From the NCBI GenBank assembly GCA_035524495.1, contig DATKOR010000024.1, forward strand, positions 1 to 13,321: a DNA stretch of 13,321 bases. Direction: 5' to 3'. Position numbers and translations under genes: made by a program. Below the pieces are notes generated by a model, which saw only the letters and a program-made list of their open reading frames with translations, did no database searches and had not been told where the DNA came from. This DNA is from CAIKZZ01 sp035524495 (lineage in GTDB: Bacteria; Pseudomonadota; Gammaproteobacteria; Steroidobacterales; Steroidobacteraceae). Within the stretch, counting starts at the first letter, position 1. Each line of letters opens with the position of its first letter. Of this stretch, positions 1 to 8,582 are shown piece after piece.

Positions 1-385
1 AGCAGTTGGGCCCGGTGAAGGGCAGCGAGCCCGCGTTCGCAACGAGCGCCCGCGTCAGCGCGCGCCCCTCCTCGGTGCCGGTCTCGTCGAAGCCGGCCGC
101 GAAGCAGACGAAGCCGCCGGCGCCGCGCCGCGCCAGCGCGCCGGCGATCCCGGGCACGTCCTCGCACGGCGCCGCGAGGAACGCGGCGTCCGGGACGGCC
201 GGCAGCTCCTCGACCGAGCGGTAGTAGCGCGTGTGCGCGTCCGAGGCGCGCGTCGGGTGGATGCGGAAGACCTCGCCTCGATAGCCGATCGCGCGGCTCG
301 CGGCCGCGACCGCGTCGGTCCAGGCGCCGCCGACCAGTGCGATGCTGTTCGGCGCCAGCAGGCGCGCGAGGCGGCCGAGGCTCAT
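1..385 (-). CDS. ADP-forming acyl-CoA synthetase, N-terminal part (truncated by window edge)
   Basis: The 128 visible residues begin MSLGRLARLLAPNSIALVGG, which looks like the Rossmann-type CoA-binding domain of NDP-forming acyl-CoA synthetases (acetate-CoA ligase (ADP-forming)/succinyl-CoA ligase alpha-like). They end at the edge with GPNC, the hallmark motif of that domain. Family members normally continue for about 550 more residues, including a ligase domain and an ATP-grasp domain; these lie outside the window. The family joins a carboxylic acid to CoA using ATP, giving ADP and phosphate, in the cytoplasm. The ATG at 385-383 directly abuts the TGA of the upstream thioesterase gene (TGAATG), so the two are probably co-transcribed and translationally coupled. 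The place of this gene next to BKACE and thioesterase genes suggests activation of carnitine, a betaine-related acid or acetoacetate, but its substrate cannot be told from this fragment. The family call is fairly sure and the substrate unknown. Confidence 0.8.
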   Translation of the reverse strand, partial: MSLGRLARLLAPNSIALVGGAWTDAVAAASRAIGYRGEVFRIHPTRASDAHTRYYRSVEELPAVPDAAFLAAPCEDVPGIAGALARRGAGGFVCFAAGFDETGTEEGRALTRALVANAGSLPFTGPNC

Positions 386-862
386 TCAGCGCTTCTTGAG
401 CGCGAGCTCGCGCGAGCGGGGGCCCGGCCAGGCGCTGCCGTCGGCCTCGACGCGCAGCCGCTCGATCGCGGCCTGCACGTCCGGCGGGAAGGTCGCGGCG
501 CTCGGCTTTTCTCCCTGGTGGACGTGCAGCAGCACGAACTCGGCGGTCGCGACCGGCGCCTCGCGGCGCGCGATCTTGACGTCGCAGCCGATGTGCAGGC
601 GCTTCGTGTCGGCGGCGAGCACGTAGCCGACGATCTCGAGCGCGTCGTCGGCCTTGACCTCCTCGAGCCAGTGCATGTGCATCTCGAGCGAGTAGAGGGT
701 GTTGCGCGTGCGCTCGCGGTAGGCGGCGTCGATGCCGACGCGATCCATCAGCGCGTCGATCGCGTCGCTCAGCACGACCACGTAGTAGGCATCGCGCAGG
801 TGCCCGTTGTAGTCGATCCACTCGGGCCGGATCGCCGAGCGGAAGATCGTCGTGCCGGCCAT
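386..862 (-). CDS. cdhB: Hotdog-fold acyl-CoA thioesterase, probable betainyl-CoA thioesterase
   Basis: This is a 158-residue single-domain 4-hydroxybenzoyl-CoA-thioesterase-like (hotdog) protein. The N-terminal catalytic-loop signature is WIDYNGHLRDAYY (D17, N19, G20, H21), followed by the long helix DAIDALMDRVGID. The length is normal for the family, with no signal peptide, so it is cytoplasmic. In Pseudomonas carnitine catabolism CdhB hydrolyses betainyl-CoA to glycine betaine plus CoA, and the YNGHLRDAYY region resembles my memory of that subfamily. The strongest support is context: it lies 4 bases downstream of a BKACE gene whose expected product is betainyl-CoA. The ATG is at 862-860; no good ribosome-binding site is visible, consistent with coupling to the upstream gene. 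It could serve a different short acyl-CoA if the BKACE is not carnitine-specific. Confidence 0.77.
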   Translation of the reverse strand: MAGTTIFRSAIRPEWIDYNGHLRDAYYVVVLSDAIDALMDRVGIDAAYRERTRNTLYSLEMHMHWLEEVKADDALEIVGYVLAADTKRLHIGCDVKIARREAPVATAEFVLLHVHQGEKPSAATFPPDVQAAIERLRVEADGSAWPGPRSRELALKKR

Positions 863-866
863 CGGG

Positions 867-1766
867 TCAGTGGATCTTGAGGCGCTCGCGCACCTCCGAA
901 GGCGCCATCACGCGCGCGCCCATCGCCTCGATGATGCCGCGCGCCTTGGTCACGAGCTGGGCGTTGCTCGCGTACACGCCCTTGCTGAGGTACAGGTTGT
1001 CCTCGAGCCCGACGCGCACGTTGCCGCCGACCAGCACCGACTGCGCCGCCCACGGCATCTGCATGCGGCTGATCGCGAACGAGGTCCAGACGGCGTCGCC
1101 GGGCAGCGTGTTGACCATCGCGAGCAGGTGGCCGGTGTCGGCCGGCATGCCCCACGCGATGCCCATGCACAGCTGCACGAGCGGCGGTGGCACGACGAGG
1201 CCCTCCTTGATCATCTGCTTGACGAACCAGAGGTTGCCGGTGTCGAAGATCTCGAACTCGGGCTTGACGCCGAGGTCCTTGCAGATCGCGGCGCCCTGCC
1301 GGAGGTAGTTGGGCGTCGAGACGTAGGCGCGGTTGCCGTCGCCGAAGTTGAGGCTGCCGCAGTCGAGCGTGCAGATGTCGGGCCGGTACTTGCCCTCGTG
1401 GCACAGGTCGATCACGTGCCGCATCCGGTCCTCCTGCGTGCAGAAGTCGCTGCCCGGCGCCGGCGTGTCCTTCAGGCCCTCGTTGCCGACGACGATGTAA
1501 CCGCCCATGCCGCAGGTGAGGTTCACGATGACGTCGCTGCCGCTCTCGCGGATCGCCTTGACCACCGCGCGGTAGTGGCGCGTCTCCATGCTGAACTGCC
1601 CGGTCTCCGGGTCGCGGACGTGGATGTGCACGATCGCGGCGCCGGCCTGGGCGGCCTCGACGGCGGCGGCGGCGATCTCGGTCGGCGTCACGGCGCAGTA
1701 CGGGCTTTTCGTGACCTTCGTGTCGTCGCCGGTGATGGCGCAGGTGATCATCACGTCGTGGTTCAT
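867..1766 (-). CDS. cdhC: BKACE-family beta-keto acid cleavage enzyme, probable 3-dehydrocarnitine cleavage enzyme
   Basis: This 299-residue protein is a complete (beta/alpha)8 BKACE (DUF849, Kce-like) enzyme. The family cleaves a beta-keto acid with acetyl-CoA, giving acetoacetate and a CoA ester two carbons shorter. The metal-binding HIHVRD motif is present (H47, H49). The late motif RVGLEDN places R251, E255 and D256 with the same spacing as the catalytic Arg, the metal ligand Glu and the catalytic Asp reported for the 3-keto-5-aminohexanoate cleavage enzyme. Paired with the adjacent thioesterase it matches cdhC-cdhB, in which 3-dehydrocarnitine becomes betainyl-CoA and then glycine betaine. 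The start ATG (1766-1764) is backed by a GAGGGG ribosome-binding site five bases upstream. It is the first gene of the leftward operon and is divergent from aruI. No carnitine 3-dehydrogenase (cdhA) is seen in the window. The family is near certain; the substrate is inferred from context. Confidence 0.8.
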   Translation of the reverse strand: MNHDVMITCAITGDDTKVTKSPYCAVTPTEIAAAAVEAAQAGAAIVHIHVRDPETGQFSMETRHYRAVVKAIRESGSDVIVNLTCGMGGYIVVGNEGLKDTPAPGSDFCTQEDRMRHVIDLCHEGKYRPDICTLDCGSLNFGDGNRAYVSTPNYLRQGAAICKDLGVKPEFEIFDTGNLWFVKQMIKEGLVVPPPLVQLCMGIAWGMPADTGHLLAMVNTLPGDAVWTSFAISRMQMPWAAQSVLVGGNVRVGLEDNLYLSKGVYASNAQLVTKARGIIEAMGARVMAPSEVRERLKIH

Positions 1767-1793
1767 GGCTTCCCCTCAGGACCGCGGATCGTC

Positions 1794-1814
1794 ATATTAT
1801 CGCGTCCATAATAT
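1794..1814. promoter_or_regulatory. AT-rich 7-7-7 inverted repeat in the divergent cdhC/aruI promoter region
   Basis: A perfect inverted repeat, ATATTAT (1794-1800) and ATAATAT (1808-1814), is separated by seven bases. It lies 28 bases from the cdhC start and 92 bases from the aruI start, inside a 139-base divergent intergenic region that is otherwise GC-rich. The arms also contain -10-like hexamers on both strands: GATAAT and TATTAT reading leftward, TATTAT and TAATAT reading rightward. No convincing -35 box is visible. The shape suits a dimeric repressor or activator operator overlapping one or both promoters. The repeat is directly visible; its role is inferred. Confidence 0.45.
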
Positions 1815-1855
1815 TTACACCACCACGTACCCGGGGGTGTGCGGCGCCGGTCGGG

Positions 1856-1878
1856 ACGCCCGGGACGGGTCCGGGCGT
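1856..1878 (+). promoter_or_regulatory. GC-rich hairpin upstream of aruI
   Basis: ACGCCCGG (1856-1863) and CCGGGCGT (1871-1878) are perfect 8-base complements flanking a 7-base loop. They end 27 bases before the aruI start codon. If transcription starts near the AT-rich inverted repeat at 1794-1814, this stem would sit in the aruI leader mRNA and would be very stable. It could equally be a second protein-binding palindrome or a chance product of high GC. There is no U-tract, so a classical terminator is unlikely. Confidence 0.3.
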
Positions 1879-1892
1879 GGGATACTGAGGCT

Positions 1893-1899
1893 GGAGGGG
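1893..1899 (+). promoter_or_regulatory. Ribosome-binding site that fixes the aruI start
   Basis: GGAGGGG lies six bases before the ATG at 1906. The reading frame stays open upstream to an ATG at 1588, inside the divergent cdhC gene, so this site is the main reason to choose 1906. The residues from 1906 on also begin the conserved ThDP-enzyme fold directly. Confidence 0.75.
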
Positions 1900-1905
1900 T
1901 GTCCG

Positions 1906-3507
1906 ATGAAACGCACGCTGGGTACGTACCTGATCGAAGTCCTCGAGGCCCACGGGGTCCGCCACGTCTTCGGCATCCCGGGCGTTCACAATCTTGAACT
2001 TTACCGCGGCCTTGCGGCCTCGAAAATCCGCCATGTCGCAGCGCGCCACGAGCAGGGGCTCGGCTTCATGGCCGACGGCTACGCACGGGTCTCGGGCCGC
2101 CCCGGAGTCTGCTTCACGATCACGGGACCCGGCCTCACGAACATCGTGACGGCGATGGGCCAGGCCTACGGCGACTCGATCCCGCTGGTCGTGATCGCGA
2201 GCGAGAACCGCCGCGGCGAGTTCGGCAGCGGCCGCGGCTTCCTGCACGAGATGCCCGACCAGCTCGGGGTCGCCGCGCGCGTCGCGGGCCTGACGCGGCG
2301 CATCACGGCGCCCGAGCAGCTGCCCGAGGCGCTTGACCTCGCGCTGAACGGCACCGTCGCCGGCCGGCCGCGCCCGGCGTACATCGAGATCCCGCGCGAC
2401 GTGATCGCCGAGGACGCGAGTGCGCTCCCGGCGCCGTCGCCGCCGCGCGCGCGCAAGAAGCCCGCCGCCGAATCGGGCGCCGTCGCCCAGGCCGCCCGCC
2501 GGCTCGCCGAGGCGCGCGCGCCGCTGATCCTCGCGGGCGGCGGCGCGCTCGGCGCGGCCGCCGAGCTGCGGCGCCTGGCCGAAGCGCTCGGCGCCCCGCT
2601 CGTGATGACGATCAACGCGCGCGGCGTGCTCCCGCCCGGCCACCCGCTGGCGGTGCCGTTCAGTCCCTCGCTCGAGGCGGTGCGCGCGCTGGTCGCCTCG
2701 TCCGACACGGTGCTCGCGGTCGGCACCGAGCTCGGGCCCACGGACTACGACATGTACTCGGTCAGCGACTTCCCGCAGCCGCCGCACCTGATCAGGATCG
2801 ACATCGACGCCGCGCAGCTCAAGCGCAATGCGCGGCCCGAGATCGGGCTGCTCGGCGATGCGCACGCGACGCTCGCGGCGCTCCTCGCGCACGACCTCGG
2901 CGCGGCGCGTCCCGCCGCCGGTGCCGGCCGCGCCGCGACCGCGCGCACCACGGCGCTGGGTGCGCTCAGTCCCGCGATGCGGCGCGAGCTCGAGTTCCTG
3001 GACACCATCCGCGACACGCTGCCGCAGGCGATCCTGGTCGGGGACTCGACCCAGCCGGTCTACGCCGGCAACCTCGGCTTCGCGGCGCAGACCCCGGGCT
3101 CGTGGTTCAACAGCGCGACCGGCTACGGGACGCTCGGCTACGCGCTTCCGGCCTCGACCGGCGCCGGACTCGCGGCCCCCGAGCGTCCGGTCGTGTGCCT
3201 CAGCGGCGACGGCGGCATCCAGTTCTCGCTCGGCGAGCTCGCGGTGCCGCGCGACGTCGACGCCTGGAGCGCGCTCGTGGTCTGGAACAACCACGGCTAC
3301 GGCGAGATCAAGTCGTCGATGGTCGCCGTCGGCATCGAGCCCGAGGGCGTCGACGTGCAACCGCCGGACTTCGCGGCGCTGGCGCGCGCCTACGGCTACG
3401 CGCACCGGGCGGTCGATTCGCTGCCGACGCTCGAGGCCGCGCTCAGCGACTTCGGGTCGCGGCGCCAGGTCGTGGTCATCGAGGTCCGCGCCGGAGCCTT
3501 CGAATGA
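1906..3507 (+). CDS. aruI: ThDP-dependent 5-guanidino-2-oxopentanoate (2-ketoarginine) decarboxylase
   Basis: This 533-residue protein has the three domains of ThDP-dependent decarboxylases and acetolactate synthases. The N-terminal Pyr domain has FGIPGVHNLELYRGL and the cofactor-activating glutamate E49 in ARHEQGLGFMADGYAR. A central domain follows. The C-terminal PP domain carries the ThDP/metal motif G434-D435-G436 to N461-N462. The LELYRGL segment and the partner gene favour AruI. In the arginine transaminase pathway AruI decarboxylates 2-ketoarginine to 4-guanidinobutyraldehyde, which leads on to 4-guanidinobutyrate and GABA. There is no signal peptide, so it is cytoplasmic. It overlaps the downstream transaminase gene by ATGA, indicating one operon. 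A short AT-richer patch (about 1985-2035) uses codons such as GTT, AAT and CTT unlike the rest, but the frame is intact. A different 2-oxo acid or benzoylformate-type decarboxylase is the alternative. Confidence 0.78.
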   Translation: MKRTLGTYLIEVLEAHGVRHVFGIPGVHNLELYRGLAASKIRHVAARHEQGLGFMADGYARVSGRPGVCFTITGPGLTNIVTAMGQAYGDSIPLVVIASENRRGEFGSGRGFLHEMPDQLGVAARVAGLTRRITAPEQLPEALDLALNGTVAGRPRPAYIEIPRDVIAEDASALPAPSPPRARKKPAAESGAVAQAARRLAEARAPLILAGGGALGAAAELRRLAEALGAPLVMTINARGVLPPGHPLAVPFSPSLEAVRALVASSDTVLAVGTELGPTDYDMYSVSDFPQPPHLIRIDIDAAQLKRNARPEIGLLGDAHATLAALLAHDLGAARPAAGAGRAATARTTALGALSPAMRRELEFLDTIRDTLPQAILVGDSTQPVYAGNLGFAAQTPGSWFNSATGYGTLGYALPASTGAGLAAPERPVVCLSGDGGIQFSLGELAVPRDVDAWSALVVWNNHGYGEIKSSMVAVGIEPEGVDVQPPDFAALARAYGYAHRAVDSLPTLEAALSDFGSRRQVVVIEVRAGAFE

Positions 3508-4685
3508 ACCCGCGCTTCTCGCCGTTCGTCGGGCGCGTCGCGCACGAGGGCGCCGATCCCTGGGCGCTGCACTGGGAGGCGCGCCAGGACCACGCCGCGG
3601 GCAAGGACGTGATCGTGCTCAGCGTCGGCGATCCCGACCTCGACACGCCGGGGCGCGTCGTCGACGTCGCGATCCGCAGCCTCAGGTCCGGCGACACGCA
3701 CTACACCGAGACCGCCGGGCGGCCGAAGCTGCGCGCCGCGATCGCGGCACGCCACGCCTGGCGCAGCGGCCAGCCGGTCGGGCCTGAGAACGTCATCGTG
3801 CTCCCGGGCACCCAGAACGGGCTCTTCGTCGCCTCGCTGTGCCTCGCGGGGCCGGGCGACGAGGTCATTGCCCTCGATCCCATGTACGCGACCTACCCGG
3901 CGACGATCCGCGCCTCCGGTGCGCAGCTGGTCGCGGTCCCGATGCCGGCCGCGGCGAAGTTCCACACCGACCTCGAGGCGCTCGAGGCCGCGGTCACGCC
4001 GAAGACGCGCGCGATCTTCGTCGCGACGCCGAACAACCCGAGCGGCGTGATCCTGAGCGACGCGGAGGTCGAGGGGCTGGCGGCGATCGCGCGCCGCCAC
4101 GACCTGTGGATCGTCTCCGACGAGGTCTACGCGGGCCTCGCCGACGGCGGGCGCGTGCCGAGCCTGGGCGCGCGCCTGCCCGAACAGGTGCTGACGGTCT
4201 CGAGCCTCTCGAAGACCCACGCGATGACCGGCTGGCGGGCTGGCTGGCTCGTGGGGCCCGTGTCGTTCATCCAGCACGCCGACGCAATGGCGCAGTGCAT
4301 GCTGTACGGCCTGCAGGGCTTCATCCAGGAAGCGGCGATCGAGGCGCTCGCGATGGCGGACGAGGCGGAGGCCGAGGTGCGCGAGTACTGCCAGAAGCGC
4401 CGGCGGCTCCTGTTCGATGCGCTGAGTGGCGTGCCGTTGATCCGGCCGTGCTGGCCCGACGCCGGCATGTTCATGCTGCTCGACGTGCGCGACACGCGGC
4501 TCACCGCCGACGAGTTCGTCCACCGCCTCTACAAGGCCGAGGGCGTGTCGCTGCTCGATGGTGCGGTGTTCGGGCGCGAGACGCAGGGATTCGTGCGCGC
4601 CTGTTTCGCCGCCGAGGAAGCGACGCTCAGGGACGCCGCGGCGCGCATCCGCCGCTTCTGCACCTCGCTCGTCCCGATCCGCTGA
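3504..4685 (+). CDS. aruH: PLP-dependent arginine:pyruvate transaminase
   Basis: This 393-residue fold-type I, class I/II aminotransferase has the length I recall for Pseudomonas AruH. Expected active-site residues are all present: N178 in NNPSG, D206 and Y209 in SDEVYAGL, the Schiff-base lysine K237 in SLSKTHAMTGWRAGW, and the carboxylate-binding R365 in FVRACFA. AruH moves the alpha-amino group of L-arginine to pyruvate, giving 2-ketoarginine and alanine; the upstream aruI product then decarboxylates the keto acid. The start ATG at 3504 overlaps the aruI stop (ATGA), with GGAG seven bases before it, so translation is probably coupled. The N-terminal pattern (VGDPDLDTP, DTHYTETAGRPKLR) is typical of the subfamily. 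Another amino acid as substrate is possible, but pairing with an AruI-like enzyme supports arginine. Confidence 0.8.
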   Translation: MNPRFSPFVGRVAHEGADPWALHWEARQDHAAGKDVIVLSVGDPDLDTPGRVVDVAIRSLRSGDTHYTETAGRPKLRAAIAARHAWRSGQPVGPENVIVLPGTQNGLFVASLCLAGPGDEVIALDPMYATYPATIRASGAQLVAVPMPAAAKFHTDLEALEAAVTPKTRAIFVATPNNPSGVILSDAEVEGLAAIARRHDLWIVSDEVYAGLADGGRVPSLGARLPEQVLTVSSLSKTHAMTGWRAGWLVGPVSFIQHADAMAQCMLYGLQGFIQEAAIEALAMADEAEAEVREYCQKRRRLLFDALSGVPLIRPCWPDAGMFMLLDVRDTRLTADEFVHRLYKAEGVSLLDGAVFGRETQGFVRACFAAEEATLRDAAARIRRFCTSLVPIR

Positions 4686-4692
4686 GGCGGTT

Positions 4693-4715
4693 GCCCCAGC
4701 GGACCGGGCTGCGGC
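4693..4715. terminator. Possible bidirectional hairpin between convergent aruH and the TonB receptor gene
   Basis: The 30-base convergent gap holds an imperfect inverted repeat, GCCCCAGC to GCTGCGGC, with seven pairs, one C-C mismatch and a 7-base loop. It could terminate or separate transcripts coming from both sides. Neither strand has a U-tract, so the case rests on location and the stem only. Confidence 0.28.
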
Positions 4716-7274
<2,559 letters not shown>

Positions 7275-7294
7275 GGCCTGTCTCCCCCGATCTG

Positions 7295-7312
7295 GCCGTT
7301 GATGCCGTTGAT
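7295..7312. repeat. Tandem 9-base direct repeat in the leader of the TonB receptor gene
   Basis: GCCGTTGAT occurs twice head to tail (7295-7303 and 7304-7312), 20 to 38 bases before the receptor start codon and just upstream of its GGGGGAG ribosome-binding site. It may be a regulator half-site pair or a simple duplication. The surrounding 79-base gap between the ABC ATPase and receptor genes shows no clear promoter. Confidence 0.35.
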
Positions 7313-7353
7313 CTCTTGGCCGCCGCGCGCGACGGCCGATTGCCCGGTGTGGT

Positions 7354-8499
7354 TCAGGACTGCAGCAGGACCGCGGCGTTCGCGTCCCAGCTGAGGTACA
7401 CCTCGTCGCTCCAGTCGATCGACCAATCGAGCGTGCGCCGCTCGTTCTGCGCGAAGGCGGTCACGACGGTGCCGCTTGGCGTCTTGATCTGGTACGTCGA
7501 ACGGTTGCCGAGATAGCCGAGTTCCCAGACAACGCCCTTCAGGCGGTTGCGGCGCGCGCCCTCCGGCGGCGTCTTGCTGAGGCGCACCTTTTCCGGACGC
7601 ACCGCGACGCAGACGCGCTCGCCGACGCGCACGCGTCCGGCGTCATCGACGTAGAGCTCGCAGCCGAGGTCGCCGCAGTGGACCGTCACGAGCCCGGGCT
7701 CCGCGGCCGTCACCGTCCCCTCGAGCAGGTTTGCCGTGCCGAAGAAGTCGGCGACGAAGCGCGTGCGCGGGAACTCGTACACCTCCGCCGGGGTCCCGAC
7801 CTGAACGACCGCGCCGCGGTCCATGACGGCGATCCGGCTCGAGAGCGCCATCGCCTCGTCCTGGTCGTGCGTCACGACGATGAAGGTGATCCCGACCTCG
7901 TATTGCAGGTCCATCAGCTCGAACTGGGTGCTCTCCCGGAGCTTCTTGTCGAGCGCCGACAAGGGCTCGTCGAGCAGCAGCACCTTCGGCCGGCGGATCA
8001 GCGCGCGCGCGAGCGCGACGCGCTGGCGCTGGCCGCCCGACAGCTGGTGCGGCTTGCGCGCGCCGAGGCCGCCGAGCTGCACCATCTCGAGCGCCTCGTC
8101 GATGCGCTTCTTGCGCGTCGCCGCATCGAGCGACAGGCGCTTCAGGCCGTAGCCGACGTTGTCCTCGACGGTCATGTGCGGGAAGAGCGCGTAGGACTGG
8201 AACATCATGTTGACGGGGCGCTCGTACGGCGGCACGGCCGTCATGTCGACGTCGTCGATGACGACCCGGCCCGCGCTCGGCTCGACGAACCCCGCCAGCA
8301 TCCTGAGCAGCGTCGTCTTGCCGCAACCCGAGGCGCCGACGAGCGCGAACATCTCGCCCTTGTAGATCGACAGGCTGACGCTGCCGACCGCCGCGAATGT
8401 GCCGTAGGTCTTGCCGAGCCCCTCGAGCACGATCTGCGGCCTGGCCGCCGGATCGAGCCACGGCCGTTCTGCGACGTTTTGCCGTTGCGAGGAGATCAA
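7354..8499 (-). CDS. potG: PotG-like polyamine ABC transporter ATP-binding protein
   Basis: This 381-residue ABC ATPase of the spermidine/putrescine (PotA/PotG) class has all nucleotide-binding motifs: Walker A GASGCGKTT (55-63), Q-loop Q101 in MMFQSYALFPHMTVEDN, signature LSGGQRQRV (153-161), Walker B VLLLDEP (173-179) and H-loop H211. A C-terminal TOBE-type regulatory domain follows (about 285-375). The PPYERPVNMMFQSYALFPHMT stretch and full length resemble E. coli PotG more than PotA. It would power import of putrescine or a related cation with two permeases and a periplasmic binding protein, none of which lies in the window. The start is uncertain. The best in-frame codon is a TTG at 8499-8497 without a clear ribosome-binding site, and no in-frame ATG lies between there and the upstream gene. 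The 83-base gap from the GcvT-like gene may still allow co-transcription. The symbol is by similarity; the substrate could be another amine. Confidence 0.82.
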   Translation of the reverse strand: MISSQRQNVAERPWLDPAARPQIVLEGLGKTYGTFAAVGSVSLSIYKGEMFALVGASGCGKTTLLRMLAGFVEPSAGRVVIDDVDMTAVPPYERPVNMMFQSYALFPHMTVEDNVGYGLKRLSLDAATRKKRIDEALEMVQLGGLGARKPHQLSGGQRQRVALARALIRRPKVLLLDEPLSALDKKLRESTQFELMDLQYEVGITFIVVTHDQDEAMALSSRIAVMDRGAVVQVGTPAEVYEFPRTRFVADFFGTANLLEGTVTAAEPGLVTVHCGDLGCELYVDDAGRVRVGERVCVAVRPEKVRLSKTPPEGARRNRLKGVVWELGYLGNRSTYQIKTPSGTVVTAFAQNERRTLDWSIDWSDEVYLSWDANAAVLLQS

Positions 8500-8520
8500 C
8501 TCAGGGCACCCGTATGGCCC

Positions 8521-8535
8521 GCCGCGGACCGCGGC
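8521..8535. repeat. Near-perfect GC palindrome between the GcvT-like and potG-like genes
   Basis: GCCGCGG and CCGCGGC flank a single A, making a 15-base palindrome in the 83-base gap. In RNA it would fold as a 5-pair stem with a 5-base loop. It might weaken readthrough from the GcvT-like gene or be a binding site, but short GC palindromes are frequent by chance in such DNA. No U-tract follows it. Confidence 0.25.
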
Positions 8536-8582
8536 CTTGTGTCGAGCGTAACCGACCTCGGGGCATGACGGGAGCCCGGCGC

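Noticed and set aside
1792..3405. A 537-codon open frame on the minus strand opposite aruI
   Set aside because: Composition is dominated by Arg, Ala, Gly and Asp with no recognisable motif. It mirrors a convincing ThDP enzyme; long antisense frames are normal in very GC-rich DNA.
7318..7337. GGCCG/CGGCC inverted repeat downstream of the potG-like gene as a terminator
   Set aside because: Only five pairs around a 10-base loop, with no U-tract on the minus strand; too weak to call.
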